Part shown: in pieces, positions 22,453 to 35,247 of the stretch | Numbering within the stretch: the stretch's first letter is position 1 | How the letters are laid out: each line of letters opens with the position of its first letter | Assembly: GCA_020631735.1 (NCBI GenBank) | Contig: CM036158.1 | Coordinates: forward strand, 78,793,447 to 78,857,446 | Direction of reading: 5' to 3' | DNA length: 64,000 bases | DNA from: Saccharum officinarum | Taxonomy: Eukaryota; Streptophyta; Magnoliopsida; Poales; Poaceae | Program-made: the position numbers and the translations under genes | The notes under the pieces: model-generated | What the model was told of the DNA's origin: nothing | Seen by the model: only the letters and a program-made list of their open reading frames with translations | Database searches by the model: none

Positions 22453-22695
22453 GGCCTTGTTTAGATGCACCCGAAAAGTTAAAAAAAATTTTACTCTATC
22501 TCCATCACATTAATTTTTAGACCTATACATAAAGTAGTAAATATAGGTAAAAAAATAACTAATTACACAGTTTAGTTAGAAATCATGAGATAAATCTTTT
22601 GAGCCTAGTTGGTCCACGATTGGATAATATTTGTCAAATAAGACGAAAGTGATACTATTCATCGGTTTGAAATTTTTTTAAATCTAAACCAGGCC
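22453..22695. mobile_element. MITE of the GGCCTTGTTTAG family upstream of OSCA
   Basis: Starts GGCCTTGTTTAGATGC and ends TCTAAACCAGGCC, flanked by GAA (22450-22452, 22696-22698). The body has TAAATATAGGTAAAAAAATA, ACTAATTACACAG and CTTTTGAGCCTAG. It lies about 105 bases upstream of the OSCA ATG, so it could be part of, or just outside, the core promoter. Confidence 0.8.
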
Positions 22696-22895
22696 GAAGA
22701 AGAGACGGAGGAAGAAGGTGTTGATGCCGCCTGATGCAATGCAAATGCAGGGAGGGAAAGGGAATCCAGGAAATCAGAAACCAGAGGCCGCGTGCGCCGC
22801 GACGGTGTGGCGTGTGTTGGTGCCCCTGAACTGAAACGCGGCGCGGGCAGCGTGGCCCCCGTTTAGATGCCAAAAAAGAGGCATTTATTTTAGGG

Positions 22896-24232
22896 AACTG
22901 CTAGCGCTCGGACGTCCGGCTCTAGGGGGCGTCCGGACGCTCCATAACCCCGTCCCGCACACAACAGCCCGTCCGCCCCACAAAAATGAAAACGGAAAAT
23001 GTGATCTCGCTCCGCTCCCGCACGGGAACCCGCGAACCCTCGTCCCGCCCCTGCATGAAGCCCCGTCACCAGCTCACCACCACGCTCCACCCTCCTATGT
23101 GCAGCAGAGGTATAATGCTATTGCAACAAAGGACTCCTAATAAAACAAACATGAGAGAACTGGTGATACAAACGAAAAAACGGTTGAAACGTCGGGAAAA
23201 CACGTAATGAAACAAGTAGAAAAAACTGGTGAAACAAAACCAAAAAAACTGTTGAAACATCGAAAAACAACTAATGAAACAAGGAGAAGCTGCTGCAACA
23301 AGGAGAAGAAAGCTTCTGCAACAAAAGAAGAACAACCTATTGTAACAAGAAGAAGAACCTACTGCAACAAAGGAGAATAAGCTATTGCAACAAAAAGGAG
23401 AAGAAAGCTGCTGCAAACAAGGAGAATAAGCTACTGCAACGAAGAGAAGAAGCTACTGCAACAAAGGAGAAGAAGCTACTGCAACATCAGAAGCGATACT
23501 AATGAAACGTCGGGAAACATGGGGGATGATGCTGCAAACAAGGGGAAAACTATTGAAATATCTCAAAAAGAACTGCAACATCAGAGAATCGTGCAAACAT
23601 TTCACATCATCTGTTGCATGTAGCTTAGATCTAACTCGCCACAAACCCTAGCCGTCATCAAAACCTTAGATCCAGAGGGGGAAGGAGGAGGAGGAGGTGG
23701 AGGAGGAGGAGGGAGGGGGAAAATCTCAGATCCGGATCCAGAGAGAGGAAGGGAGGAGAGGAGATCTAGATCAAGAGAGAGGAAGGGAGAAGAGGAGATC
23801 CAGATCAAGAGAGAAAGGGAGGAGAGGAGGCTCCAGATCTAGATCCGTCTGCCACCTACCTCATCGGAGCCACCACCGTCACCCTCATCTCCGATGAGGT
23901 GCCAGAGCCGGGTCGCAGAGGAAACGGAGGTGTGTGGGAGGGCGCGGTGTGCGCGAGGGGAGAAGGGGAAGGAAGCACGACGCGTCGCGGGCGCGCAGCG
24001 AGCTCGCTGGGGCGCGACGCGTGGTGCGGGCCATCCCGACGATGGCACGGGAGCGCGAGCAGCGAGGGGCGGAGGTGCGAGAGGCGAGCGGGAGTGGAGA
24101 GGCGTGGCGAGTGAGGAGGAAGAAGTAAAGAGACGGAAGTCATACGAGCGAGCGAGTGGGTGGAGAGCGTTCAACCGAGCGAGCGAGTGGGTGGAAGCGT
24201 CCGACGCGGTCGGACGCCCGTGATATATCATT
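22896..24232. mobile_element. Probable non-autonomous DNA element with minisatellite
   Basis: The left side contains CGGACGTCCGGC and GGGCGTCCGGACGCTCC, and the right side contains GCGTCCGACGCGGTCGGACG, an imperfect inverted match. Inside are a run of CAACAAAGGAGAAG repeats, a purine-rich (GGA)n stretch near 23680-23830, and a GC-rich end. No credible coding sequence. Mutator-like is possible, but boundaries and duplication were not resolved. Confidence 0.4.
23285..23505 (+). repeat. Minisatellite, unit about 22-26 bp
   Basis: About nine imperfect units of the form GCTACTGCAACAAAGGAGAAGAA in tandem. Units vary by small indels (AAGGAGAATAA, AAAAGGAGAAGAAA). They encode low-complexity frames only. 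Confidence 0.8.
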
Positions 24233-24425
24233 ACCGTTTGTTTTAACTGTCACATCGAATCTTTTGACACATGTATAGAGCATTAAATGTAGGTAAAAAA
24301 ATTAATTGCATAATTTATCTGTAAATGTCGAGACGAATCTTTTGAGCCTAGTTAGTCTATGGTTAGATAATTTTTGCCAAATAACAACGAAAAGTGCTAC
24401 ATGAACTTTTCCCCAAACAATTTTC
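24225..24425. mobile_element. Partial MITE of the GTTTAG family
   Basis: Retains CACATCGAATCTTTTGACAC, GTCGAGACGAATCTTTTGAG and CAAATAACAACGAAAAGTGC, matching the copies at 1480 and 22453. The outer ends are poorly preserved. Confidence 0.65.
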
Positions 24426-24432
24426 ACATCTA

Positions 24433-24866
24433 AGGCTATCCACACTCATGTACCTCTATATTCATCCTCTATACGTCCTAGTCGGCAAGATTCTCTCATC
24501 TATACTCAATTCTCCCGCACTCATCCATCATTTATACTCTATCCACTCTATCCACTGTAGAACCCACTTGTTACTTTATCTAAATATATTCATATGTGAT
24601 CTAGTTTTGAAGGATTTATTGAGATAAATTTAATGGTGCAATCGAAATTTAATTTGGATTTTTGGTTTGTGAGTTATAGTATTTTTTCCTTTGTTTAGCT
24701 AGTGAGGTCCGCCACTGTCCACTATAGAGTAAGCAATGTACTACTCCAAATATAGAGTGAGAGAAAGAATAGAGTATCGTTTTAGAATATCTAATATAAC
24801 AGTTTTTACTCTATATTCGTACTCTAAAGCTTTAGAGTATTGTTTAGAGTATCCAGTGCGGATAGT
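24433..24866. mobile_element. MITE with GGCTATCCACACT ends
   Basis: Left end GGCTATCCACACTCATG. The right end read inverted is GACTATCCGCACTGGATAC. About 434 bp, AT-rich, with internal AGAGTATAGAGTGAGAG-like repeats. Non-coding. Superfamily not assigned. Confidence 0.65.
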
Positions 24867-25616
24867 CTCGTGACTCGCGGCGCGGCTCTAGCTCCTAGCA
24901 GTCCAGCAGGCTACCACTAGCTGTTGCGTGGTGCTGGCCAGTTGGTCACAGCCAGTTCTATCCGTTGCTGTGCGGCCCGTGGACGTGGATGGATTCATCG
25001 TGGATGTCCTGCTGCCCTTGCTCTTCAGCCCAGGCACAACGTGACAAAGAGAAGAAGGCCCTGCTCAACGTGACAAGGAGAGGAGAGCACGCGGCGGGCT
25101 TTGCCGTCCCGTCCCGACCCGTTACACCTGCGTCTGCGCGTCTCACTACCGAATTGCATTGCATATACGGATGAGATGGCATGGCACTGGAATAATATCC
25201 TTTTGGAACTTTCGACCAACTGACCCACACGCGTCGGTGTCACATGCCCGTCCAATTCTCTGTGAAGACACTAGTAAAACAAAGCTGAGCCAGCCTTGGG
25301 TTATCTGTAATCAATCACGGGCGGAGAAGCGGCCCCGGTAATCACGCAATTGGTTGTGTAACCTTAGCATAAGCCTGCCTGGTGGAAGAAAGGAATGAAG
25401 CACGCACGCACTACGAGTAGTAGTAGCACACGACGCCAGCGGTGAAGCAGGCAGGGTCAACACCACAAGCGTGCGTTCCCTCCCCGCCGAGGAAAGGGAA
25501 GATGCGGCGTGGCGGTTAGGCATGGCCGGCCATGTGCTCCAACCAACCAACCGACTTCAATATCTGTACTGTACACCGAGCAGACAAGGCCGCACGTCCC
25601 CGGCAAAAAGCACTAG
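24867..25616. other. Intergenic
   Basis: No gene recognised. Moderately GC-rich with short frames on both strands and no conserved motif. Confidence 0.45.
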
Positions 25617-25878
25617 GGCCTTGTTTAGTTCCCAAATTTTCCCCCAAATTTCACTATAAAAAAGAAGATTTCCCATCACATTAAAATGTCGGTAAATGCA
25701 TGGAGTACTAAATGTAGATAAAATCAAAAACTAATTGCATAGTTTTGTTGTACTTTGCGAGACGAACATTTTGAGTCTAATTAATCAATTTTTGGACAAT
25801 TTTTTTTACTAAAAACAAAACGCGCTACAGGAACACTGTAGCGCGCAGTGCCGATTCAGTCGGCCTCTAAACACGGCC
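25617..25878. mobile_element. MITE of the GGCCTTGTTTAG family with TAG duplication
   Basis: Begins GGCCTTGTTTAGTTCCC and ends CTCTAAACACGGCC, with TAG at 25614-25616 and 25879-25881. The 3-bp duplication supports a PIF/Harbinger-like origin for the family. Body motifs: GCATGGAGTACTAAATGTAG and GAGACGAACATTTTGAG. Confidence 0.8.
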
Positions 25879-26030
25879 TAGGACGACGGCTCCGCCAAAC
25901 ATAAGAACAGGACTCTTTGACCAGGGGTCATGGGAAAAGGGGAAGAGGTACCTATTGCCAGTATCAACCAAATTATTTCCCTTTTTTCTTTAGATTTAAT
26001 TTTAGGATAAAAAGAATGCAATTCTTCTCT

Positions 26031-27247
26031 TGTGGCAGAACCGCTTGGTTTAGCCCGCTTTCGGAGGCTACCACTAGACACTAAGTACCCCGAAAGGAAG
26101 CTAAATCGAACAGTTCTGTCGAGCACACCCAACGGGAGAACTCGATACAATCCACGTTTTACATCCAGGATCCAATAATGAGTACAAGCTTACAATACTT
26201 AGTCCATTTCATACAACAAAGTATCTCAGAAATTCTTTATTACATAACCAAAGTTCAGAGTGCGATAATTAAACAGCGGAAATAAAATAAACATCTAGCG
26301 GAGCGATATAAGGATCCGTCTGTGCCCACCAGAAGAATCCTCCACACAAAGGCTAGCTTTTCAAGGTGCACCTGCAACAAGGGTAAATAAACCCTAAGTA
26401 CACAACGTACTCGCAAGACTTACCCGACTGGAAATATATATATTTTCCGACTCTCAAGGAATATGATAGACTTTATGGCTTGTGAGTTTCTTGTTTGCGG
26501 AAAGCAATACGAAGAGTATGTCCTTATTTCATTAGATTCTTAGCAGCCATATTTAATTACTTGTTCAACATTCTATGTAAGCACCTGTTCTAATTCCAAG
26601 CAACAGTTGAGCAATCAGAACTATTTTATCATCTTTCTTATGCCAATTCTTACTACGGTGCCAGAGTGCAGTCAAGCCATACCGTCACGCAGAAACGGCG
26701 ATTCGCGAATCAATATGCCCAGCTGGGTGCCCCGAAAACACACGCCTCACTTGCACCCTAGGTACAAGCAAGACCAACCCATTCCACTCCTGTCAAGGGG
26801 TCCAGGTCCCTGTCTAAACTGGGACTCCAAGCCCCCAACACTGCAGGCCCGGCCTCAGTGCGGTGCTTAGACCTCCACCTAAAACCCACCCCTAACAGTC
26901 GGTCCGAAAAGAGCCGGAACCCATGACAAGAGAGTAACAAGTCTTCCCGCTCGCATAAGCAAGTATGTGCTCAGGACAATATATCTGTGACTTGACCGGG
27001 AGTCAAGTGCAACGATCTGTCCTTAATCAACACGGACAGGAAAACAATGTAACCAAGCTAAGCCCCGTGGCCGTGGGACATAACCTGTTACACCCACCAG
27101 AACCCAACCACATCCCTGTCCGGTCACCATTTCCTTTTTATCATTTTATCATGAGTGTAAATTTTCACCTACTTGTGAGTAACAGCAGGTTACCCACGCT
27201 ACCGATAAACCTAAGCATAGCAGCTACACGATCCTGTACTAGTATGA

Positions 27248-27306
<59 letters not shown>

Positions 27307-28817
27307 GTGGGTTTCATAAAATTCCTGTAACGTAAATGCACAACAACTATATATATAGTGATTTGTAAAATAAGGGTTATGCACCGGGGCTTGCCTTAGG
27401 CAGGTGGTGCAGCAGCAAAGTCAGTGGTCAGTGGCTCTGGGACTCCCTCCTGCACGAGAACCTCCTCCTCGTACCCCTCCACGATCTCCTCGTAGTCCTG
27501 TTCCTCCGCGGCCACGTAGTCAACTATCTCGTGATCTACATGCATGAATTGATGACATGACTTAATGCAAAGACAACAACAGCTCTTAAAAATACACAAC
27601 TACTAAGCTAATTAACTAACTCTAATGATTAACATGCTAAGCTATCCATTACTTCTACTAAGCAAGAACTAGCTAGCCTAATATTTTCTACTAACTAAAA
27701 TACATTTCATGATAAATAGATAAATTTAGTTGAGCTCTAGAGACGAAGAAAATGACATGGACAGACAATTCTTGTTTTTCAATGAATTTAGGAAGAAGAA
27801 TCAACGAAATTGGAGTTCGTATGGTGGAGATATTGGTTGCACAAAGTAGCTGTTAATAATCTCTAAAAAACCAAAGGAACTTAATTAGCTCATGGCTTTC
27901 TCCGGTGACTCGCTCATGAATGAGGTCTTTAATCAAAGGAATAATGAAGACGGATGGCGCTGCTAGGGAGAAACAGAGAAGTAAAAGAGGAACTCACGGG
28001 ATACTTATCGTAGTCCACTGATGCTTCGATAGACGCAGCTTACATGGACAAGAACAGAGAAACTTGATTAGGGAGAAAGAGGTGGACAACAAGTTTGGCG
28101 AGCTCGCGATCGCGAGACGTCTCCTTTTAAGGACGAGAGACGCAGGGATGCTCGCGCTGGAAAAGAGACCGACGTGCGCGACCAGCGTGAATCAGACTCG
28201 CAGCATATAGGTGACAGACTTTTGTTCTGGCGAACAAAAACTTCCACGAGAACAGTATTTTCCACGCGCTACAGTGTTTCTGCACGCGTTACAGTGAATT
28301 CTGCGCTGGTACAGTGGTTTCTACGCTGCTACAGTGAACTCTGTGCTGCTACAGTGCACTCTGCGATGCTGCAGTGCCCCTGCAGTGACATTGCGTGCTC
28401 TCTGGTTTCCTTTCGCAGAGGCAGCGCGCCGTGTGGGCTGGGCAACGTTGATTTTTGCAAAGCACGACGGCTAATTAAGTATTAACTAACACGTAAGTTG
28501 TGTGTGGTGTCCGCTGCTGCCGCGGTCGGTTGTCGCCGTGTGCGTGCTGCGCGGGCATGCCTTGCGAGTGTGCTGTGAGCGCGATCAGGGAATTTTAGAA
28601 AGAAAATGAATTGCTAGCGCTGGAGTTGGATCAAGATGACAATAGTTAGTTGAACTGTGCTAGGGAATATTTGGACAAGGAATTAATTTAGAGCTCAAAT
28701 TGAGAATTAGCGCAACAAAATTTAATTTCTCATTTTGCCATAAACAATAATACATAAACATGATGCTCATAACATGGTTTAGTGATTTATTAACGTGGTA
28801 ACACCGAGGGTGTTACA
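26031..28817 (-). repeat. 3' LTR of the gypsy element
   Basis: 2787 bp. On the element strand it starts TGTAACACCCTCGGTG and ends GGTTCTGCCACA. It contains an (AT)n run of about 49 bp at 27251-27299. By eye it differs from the other LTR at only scattered positions. Confidence 0.95.
27251..27299. repeat. (AT)n microsatellite, 3' LTR copy
   Basis: Pure AT dinucleotide repeat. Allelic to the run at 35168-35244 at the time of insertion. Confidence 0.95.
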
Positions 28818-28835
28818 GCTCTACCCCCCTAAAAG
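28818..28835 (-). other. Polypurine tract region of the gypsy element
   Basis: The element strand reads TTTTAGGGGGGTAGAGC immediately before the 3' LTR, the expected place for plus-strand DNA priming. Confidence 0.65.
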
Positions 28836-28908
28836 AAAATCTCGACCCGAGATTTCACGTGCCTAGTGTGAGAAAAGAGATAGAAATAAATTTTTAATCT
28901 CGATAATT

Positions 28909-31900
28909 ACATTGATGAGCTATGAAGGAGATGAAGATAATTCTTCAAAATATAACTCTCAAGTTCCCAAGTAGCTTCGTCTTCCGAGTGATTCTGTCAT
29001 TGGACCTTGTAAAATTTCACCACATTGTTTCTAGTCACTCTTTCTTTTTCGTCCAAAATTTTGACGGGATGCTCCACGTAAGAAAGATCAGGTTGGAGAG
29101 GGAGCCCTTCAACCTCCACAACTTCTTCAGGGACCCTCAAACATTTCTTCAGTTGAGACACATGAAACACATTGTGGACTGCATATAAAATATCCAGGAG
29201 TTGGATGCGATAAGCAACGGGGCCACACCGTTTCAAAATCTTATAAGGTCCAACATAGCGAGGAGCTAGTTTTCCACGGACACCAAATCTATGCACACCT
29301 TTCATGGGAGACACTTTAAGATACACATAATCACCAACTTCAAATTGCAAAGGTCTTCTTCTCTTGTCTGCATAAGTTTTCTGTCGGGTCTGGGCTGCTT
29401 TCAAATGACTTCGAATAATTCCGACTTTCTCTCTAGCTTCTAGGATAAATTTAGGCCCAAAATAACCACGGTCTCCTACTTCAACCCAGTTGAGTGGGGT
29501 CCTGCATTTCTTGCCATACAAAGCCTCAAAAGGCGCCATTTGGATGCTTTCTTGAGAGCTATTGTTGTAAGAAAACTCAGCCAATTTCAAACATTCATCC
29601 CACTTCTCAGGAAAAGAAATGACACAAGCTCTCAACATATCCTCCAGCACCTGATTGACTTTCTGTCTGGCCGTCGGTCTGTGGGTGATAAGCTGAACTT
29701 CTAAGAAGGTCGATTCCAAGACACTCCTGAAGTTGAGCCCAAAAGCGGGACATAAAAACTGACCCACGATCAGAGACAATAGTAAGAGGAACTCCATGAA
29801 GAGTTACAATGCGGTCAAAGTACAGCTTAGCATACTGCGTGGCTATATATCTTGTACCCACAGGAAGAAAACGGGCAGACTTTGTAAGACGATCCACAAT
29901 GACCCAGATAGAATCATGCCCTTTTACTGTGCGGGGCAATCCTGTAATAAAATTCATGGAAATATCCTCCCATTTCCAAACCGGGATAGGCAATGGCTAC
30001 AGAAAACCAGGCGTACGCATATGGTCCGCCTTCACCCTTCCACAAATGTCACACTCAGCTATATGCTTAGTGATGTCCTGCTTCATATTTGACCACCAAT
30101 ACAAGTGGCGCAAATCATGGTACATCTTGTTACTCCCCGGATGAATGGACAGCTTGGAACTATGAGCTTCCTCCAAAATCTTTCTTCTGAGCTCACCACT
30201 TTTAGGAACCACCAACCGGTTCTTGAACTTAACCACACCTTATTCATCAATGCTAAAATGAGGACCACGGCCTTCAGCCATTAGCTTCTTGATCTGAGGA
30301 ATTTCCAAGGCATCCTGTCTTTGCTCAATAATAATTTGCTCCAATAAATCTGAGACTAGAGCATTATGTGCTAAAACTGCAGAGTGAGAGAGAGGCAAAG
30401 ACCCTTCATCGTCCTGATGCGACTTCCGACTCAATGCATCAGCCACCACATTGGCTTTTCCCGGATGATAATAAACTTCTAGGTTGTAATCCTTGATTAA
30501 CTCAAGCTATCTCCTTTGTCTCATATTTAACTCGGGTTGAGTAAAAATATACTTGAGACTCTTGTGATCTGTATAAATATGCACCTTGTTTCCCAATAGA
30601 TAATGCCTCTAAATCTTTAGAGCGTGCACCACTGCAGCCAGCTCTAAATCATGGGTGGGATAATTCACTTCATGCTTCTTCAGTTGACGGGAAGCATAAG
30701 CTATCACCCGTCCCTCTTGCATAAGCACACAACCAAGATCTGTCTTGGATGCATCACAATACACATCAAATGGCTTGTCAATATCCAGTTGGGCAAGAAT
30801 AGGGGCAGAGGTAAGAAATTTCTTCAAGCTTGGAAGGCTTCCTCACAGGCTGGACTCCACACAAACTTGGAGTCTTTCTGAAGCAACTTGGTCATAGGCT
30901 GAGCTATCTTGGAGAAATCAGGAATGAAGCGTCGATAATAATCGGCAAGACCAAGAAACTGACGGATCTGATGTACTGATTTTGGAGAATTCCAACTAAG
31001 CACATCATGCACCTTGCTAGGATCTACAGATACACCTTTTGGGGTCAGCACATGTCCCAAAAACTGCACTCTATCCAACCAAAACTCACACTTGCTGAAT
31101 TTGGCATACAACTTGTGCTCACGTAATCAGGCCAGGACTGTGCGAAGATGTTGTGCATGCTCTTCTTTATTCTTAGAATATATCAAAATATCATCAATGA
31201 ACACCACTACAAACTTGTCTAACTTCGGCATAAAGACTGAGTTCATGAGGCACATGAAGAATGCAGGAGCATTGGTGAGACCAAAAGACATGACTAGGTA
31301 CTCATAAAGCCCATACCTAGTAGAGAAAGTCGTCTTTGGTATATCTTGGGGCCGGATTTTTATTTGGTGATACCCAGAACGAAGATCAATTTTTGAAAAC
31401 ACTATAGCACCAGCCAACTGATCAAACAAAGCATCAATGCGAGGCAAAGGGTACTTATTCTTGATGGTTACCGCATTGAGAGGGTGATAATCCACACACA
31501 TCCACAGAGTGTCGTCCTTCTTCTTCACAAAAATAGCTGTACAACCCCATGGAGAAGAACTAGGACAGATAAACCCCTTTTTCAGCAATTACTCTAATTG
31601 CTTCTTCATTTCTGCTAATTCTGGTGGAGCCATGCGGTAAGGACGCCGTGAAATAGGGGCAGTGCCAGACTCTAACTCTATGATAAACTCCACATTTCTA
31701 TCTGGTGGTAACCCAGGCAAATCTTCAGGGAAGACATCAGGAAACTCACAGACCACAGGAATAGAGGTAAGATCAGGAGAAGCTTCAACATTAGCGGCGA
31801 CTGGTGAAGCAGAATTTGGAGAGATACGGAGAGACATCCTATCCTCAGAAGAAGGAAGTCGTAACTCAACAATTCTCCTCTTAAGGTCCAAGACTACCCC

Positions 31901-33486
31901 ATAAACCTTCAACCAGTTCATGCCTAGTATTGCATCAATGCCCTGCCCAGGCAGCACCATGAACTGGAGACGGTAAGTGTGAGTGGCTAGTACTAAGCCA
32001 ACTGTGTCTGTCCGAGTATTAATGCACATCTGGGCACCTGGAGTGCGGATCTTATAGGCAAAAGGAATAGCCCTAAGAGGTATATTGTGCCTTTTAGTAA
32101 ATCCCAAGCTCATGAATGAATGTGATGCACCAGAATCAAACAACACGAATGCTGGGTGGGAGTTAATGGTAAACATACCAGCCATCACAGGCTCATTCCG
32201 CAGGAGCTCCTCAGCCTCGGTGTAGTTAACCTGTCCCGAGCGATTCACTGGCATCTTCTTCTTAATGATAGTCCTCTTGATCAAGCGAGAGTTAGCCGAC
32301 GGTTGAGCAGACTGAGCAGGCTGGTTCTCATGGCACTCCCGAGCAAAGTGGCCCTCCTTGCCACACTTGAAACAAGCATTAGACTTGATCATTTGCCCCT
32401 GACGTGGCAAAAACTGATGTCCTTGAGGCTGCTGCATCTGCAGAGTAGGTGCACGGTACTGAGTCGGCGGTGTCTGGTGAGTCTGCTGAGGCTGCCGAGA
32501 TGGCTGTCCACCAGGGGGTGGTAGGACATCCTCTTAACAACCTGCACCTTCTGTGGCTGTGGGTGACTAGAAGACCTAGAAATCCCCCGCTTGCACTTCC
32601 ACTCAGCCTGAGTGTCACGCTGCAGTCCTTCCATAACAATGGCAGCATTCATCAATGTACCAAAAGTCTGATAGTTCCCATTATATAACTCCTTTTGCAA
32701 AATACAAGAGAGGCCGCGGTAGAAACGATCCCTCTTCTTCTCATCAGAGTCCACATGATAACCCGCATACTGTGCAAGATGATTAAATTTGTTGGCATAC
32801 TCCATCACAGACATGTTGCCCTGCTTCAGATCTAAGAACTCAGATAGCTTCCTGTTCAACACCCCAGCAAGAATAAAGTACTCTCGGAAGGCAGTGGTGA
32901 ACTCCTGCCAAGTCACCGGATTTTCCACCGGCTGCATGCCGTTGAAAGTATCCCACCATGCACTAGCAGATTCCAAAAGCTATTGTACAGCAAAGCGCAC
33001 CTTCTGCTCATCGGTCACCAGGAGCAGTAGAAACTTCTGCTCCAGCACACGAAGCCAATGCTCCGTGTCAAGAGGCTCCGCAGTCGGTGTGAACGTGGGT
33101 GGGTTGGTCTTCAAGAAGTCCTGATAAGAATAGGGCCTCTCGAGACCGCGGGCACCACCACCGTTCCCGCCGTTGCCACCGTGGCCTCCACGGGCGAAGC
33201 CACCAAGAGCCTGTGCCATCATCTCCAAGGCACGGGCTATCTCCTGACGTGCAGCCAACATCTCCGCCATCATCTCTGCATGGGTCATTAGAGGCGGCGG
33301 TGGTAGTGGTGGAGAAGGAGGACCCAAGAGTGGGGCCTCGCGGCTCTCCCCATTGGCATTGTCGCGACCAGATTCTCCATGACCTTCACCAAGGCCACGA
33401 CCCACTCCGGCACTGTTGCTCGCACGACCGGACCCAGTGCCCACGCGACGGGACCTCAGATCCATCTGTGACCAGATAGGAACCAA
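28909..33486 (-). pseudogene. Decayed gag-pol of the gypsy element
   Basis: Order on the minus strand: gag from about 33465 (MDLRSRRVGTG) with zinc knuckle [14 protein letters not shown] near 32350; protease [12 protein letters not shown] near 32140; reverse transcriptase with SSSPWGC, YHQIKIR and catalytic FIDDILIYS near 31195; RNase H with [15 protein letters not shown] and [11 protein letters not shown] near 30570-30800; integrase zinc finger (H..H..C..C) near 30010-30155, core with SDRGSVF near 29750; chromodomain-like end with DEATWELE near 28940. In-frame stops at about 32980, 31589, 31127, 30609, 30507, 30240, 29997 and 28997. Frameshifts near 32515 and 29660. No functional polyprotein can be made. 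Confidence 0.92.
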
Positions 33487-33937
33487 CCATTAGAGAACCT
33501 CCAGATTAGGAACAAGAGACTTAGAGAAATGACAAGGCTTTTACTAAGGATTGAAGCATTTCTTTTTATTTATTACCCTATCATCTTAACTATCCAAAAT
33601 TATACGTGAAGGGGGTTTTAGCTTAACCGATTTTCTTTTATGATGGATGCATCGGCCTATGCGCTTACTCATGCCGGAATATAGCGGCAAATCGTATGAA
33701 ATTTTTGGCACATCGCACACTCACTCCCCGTCTGCTAGTCGATTCTTATGTATTCGTAAGTTAGTGTACCTGCAGAAAATTGGTTAGCCAAAACAGTGCC
33801 ACTATCCTAGATAGACCATATTGTTAGGGCTAGTACTTATTTATGTAATTTTACCGTATCTATTTTTCGTAAAGCTTTTGTTGGTCAAATTTTTAATTTT
33901 TTTAAAAGAATGATTAAACTTGTAAACTCATTATTAG

Positions 33938-33949
33938 CTCTGGTACCAA
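33938..33949 (-). other. Primer-binding site of the gypsy element
   Basis: On the element strand TGGTACCAGAGC lies one or two bases inside the 5' LTR. The initiator-Met-tRNA consensus is TGGTATCAGAGC, so there is one mismatch. It fixes the orientation as minus. Confidence 0.85.
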
Positions 33950-33950
33950 C

Positions 33951-35163
33951 TGTGGCAGAACCGCTCGGTTTAGCCCGCTTTCGGAGGTACTTGTCTACCA
34001 CTAGACACTAAGCACCCCGAAAGGAAGCTAAATCGAACAGTTCCGTCGAGCACACCCAACGGGAGAACTCGAAACAATCCACGTTTTACATCCAGGATCC
34101 AATAATGAGTACAAGCTTACAATACTTAGTCCATTTCATACAACAAAGTATCTCAGAAATTCTTTATTACATAACCAAAGTTCAGAGTGCGATAATTAAA
34201 CAGCGGAAATAAAATAAACATCTAGCGGAGCGATATAAGGATCCGTCTGTGCCCACCAGAAGAATCCTCCACACAAAGGCTAGCTTTTCAAGGTGCACCT
34301 GCAACAAGGGTAAATAAACCCTGAGTACACAACGTACTCGCAAGACTTACCCGACTGGAATATATATATTTCCCGACTCTCAAGGAATATGATAGGCTTT
34401 TATGACTTGTGAGTTTCTTGTTTGCGGAAAGCAATACTAAGAGTATGTACTTATTTCATTAGATTCTTAGCAGCCATATTTAATTACTTGTTCAACATTC
34501 TATGTAAGCACCTGTTCTAATTCCAAGCAACAGTTGAGCAATCAGAACTATTTTATTATCTTTCTTATTATGCTTACTACGGTGCCAGAGTGCAGTCAAG
34601 CCATACCGTCACGCAGAAACGGCGATTTGCGAATCAATATGCCCAGCTGGGTGTCCCGAAAACACACGCCTCACTTGCACTCCAGGTACAAGCAAGACCA
34701 ACCCATTCCACTCCTGTCAAGGGTCCAGGTCCCTGTCCAAACTGGGACTCCAAGCCCCCAACACTGCAGGCCCGGCCTCAGTGCGGTTCTTAGACCTCCA
34801 CCTAAAACCCACCCCTAACAGTCGGTCCGAAAAGAGCCGGAACCCATGACAAGAGAGTAACAAGTCTCCCCGCTCCCATAAGCAAGTATGTGCTCAGGAC
34901 AATATATCTGTGACTTGACCGGGAGTCCAGTGCAACGATCGGTCCTTAATCGACACGGACAGGAAAACAATGTAACCAAGCTAAGCCCCATGACCGCGGG
35001 ACATAACCTATTACACCCACCAGAACCTAACCACATCCCTGCCCGGTCACCATTTCCTTTTTATCATTTTATCATGAGTGTAAATTTTCACCTACTTGTG
35101 AGTAACAGCAGGTTACCCACGCTACCGATAAACCTAAGCATAGCAGCTACACGATTGTACTAG

Positions 35164-35247
<84 letters not shown>

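Noticed and set aside
23100..23600. Regularly repeated short units resembling a CRISPR array
   Set aside because: Units are contiguous and imperfect with no unique spacers and no cas genes, and the genome is a plant's. It is a minisatellite.
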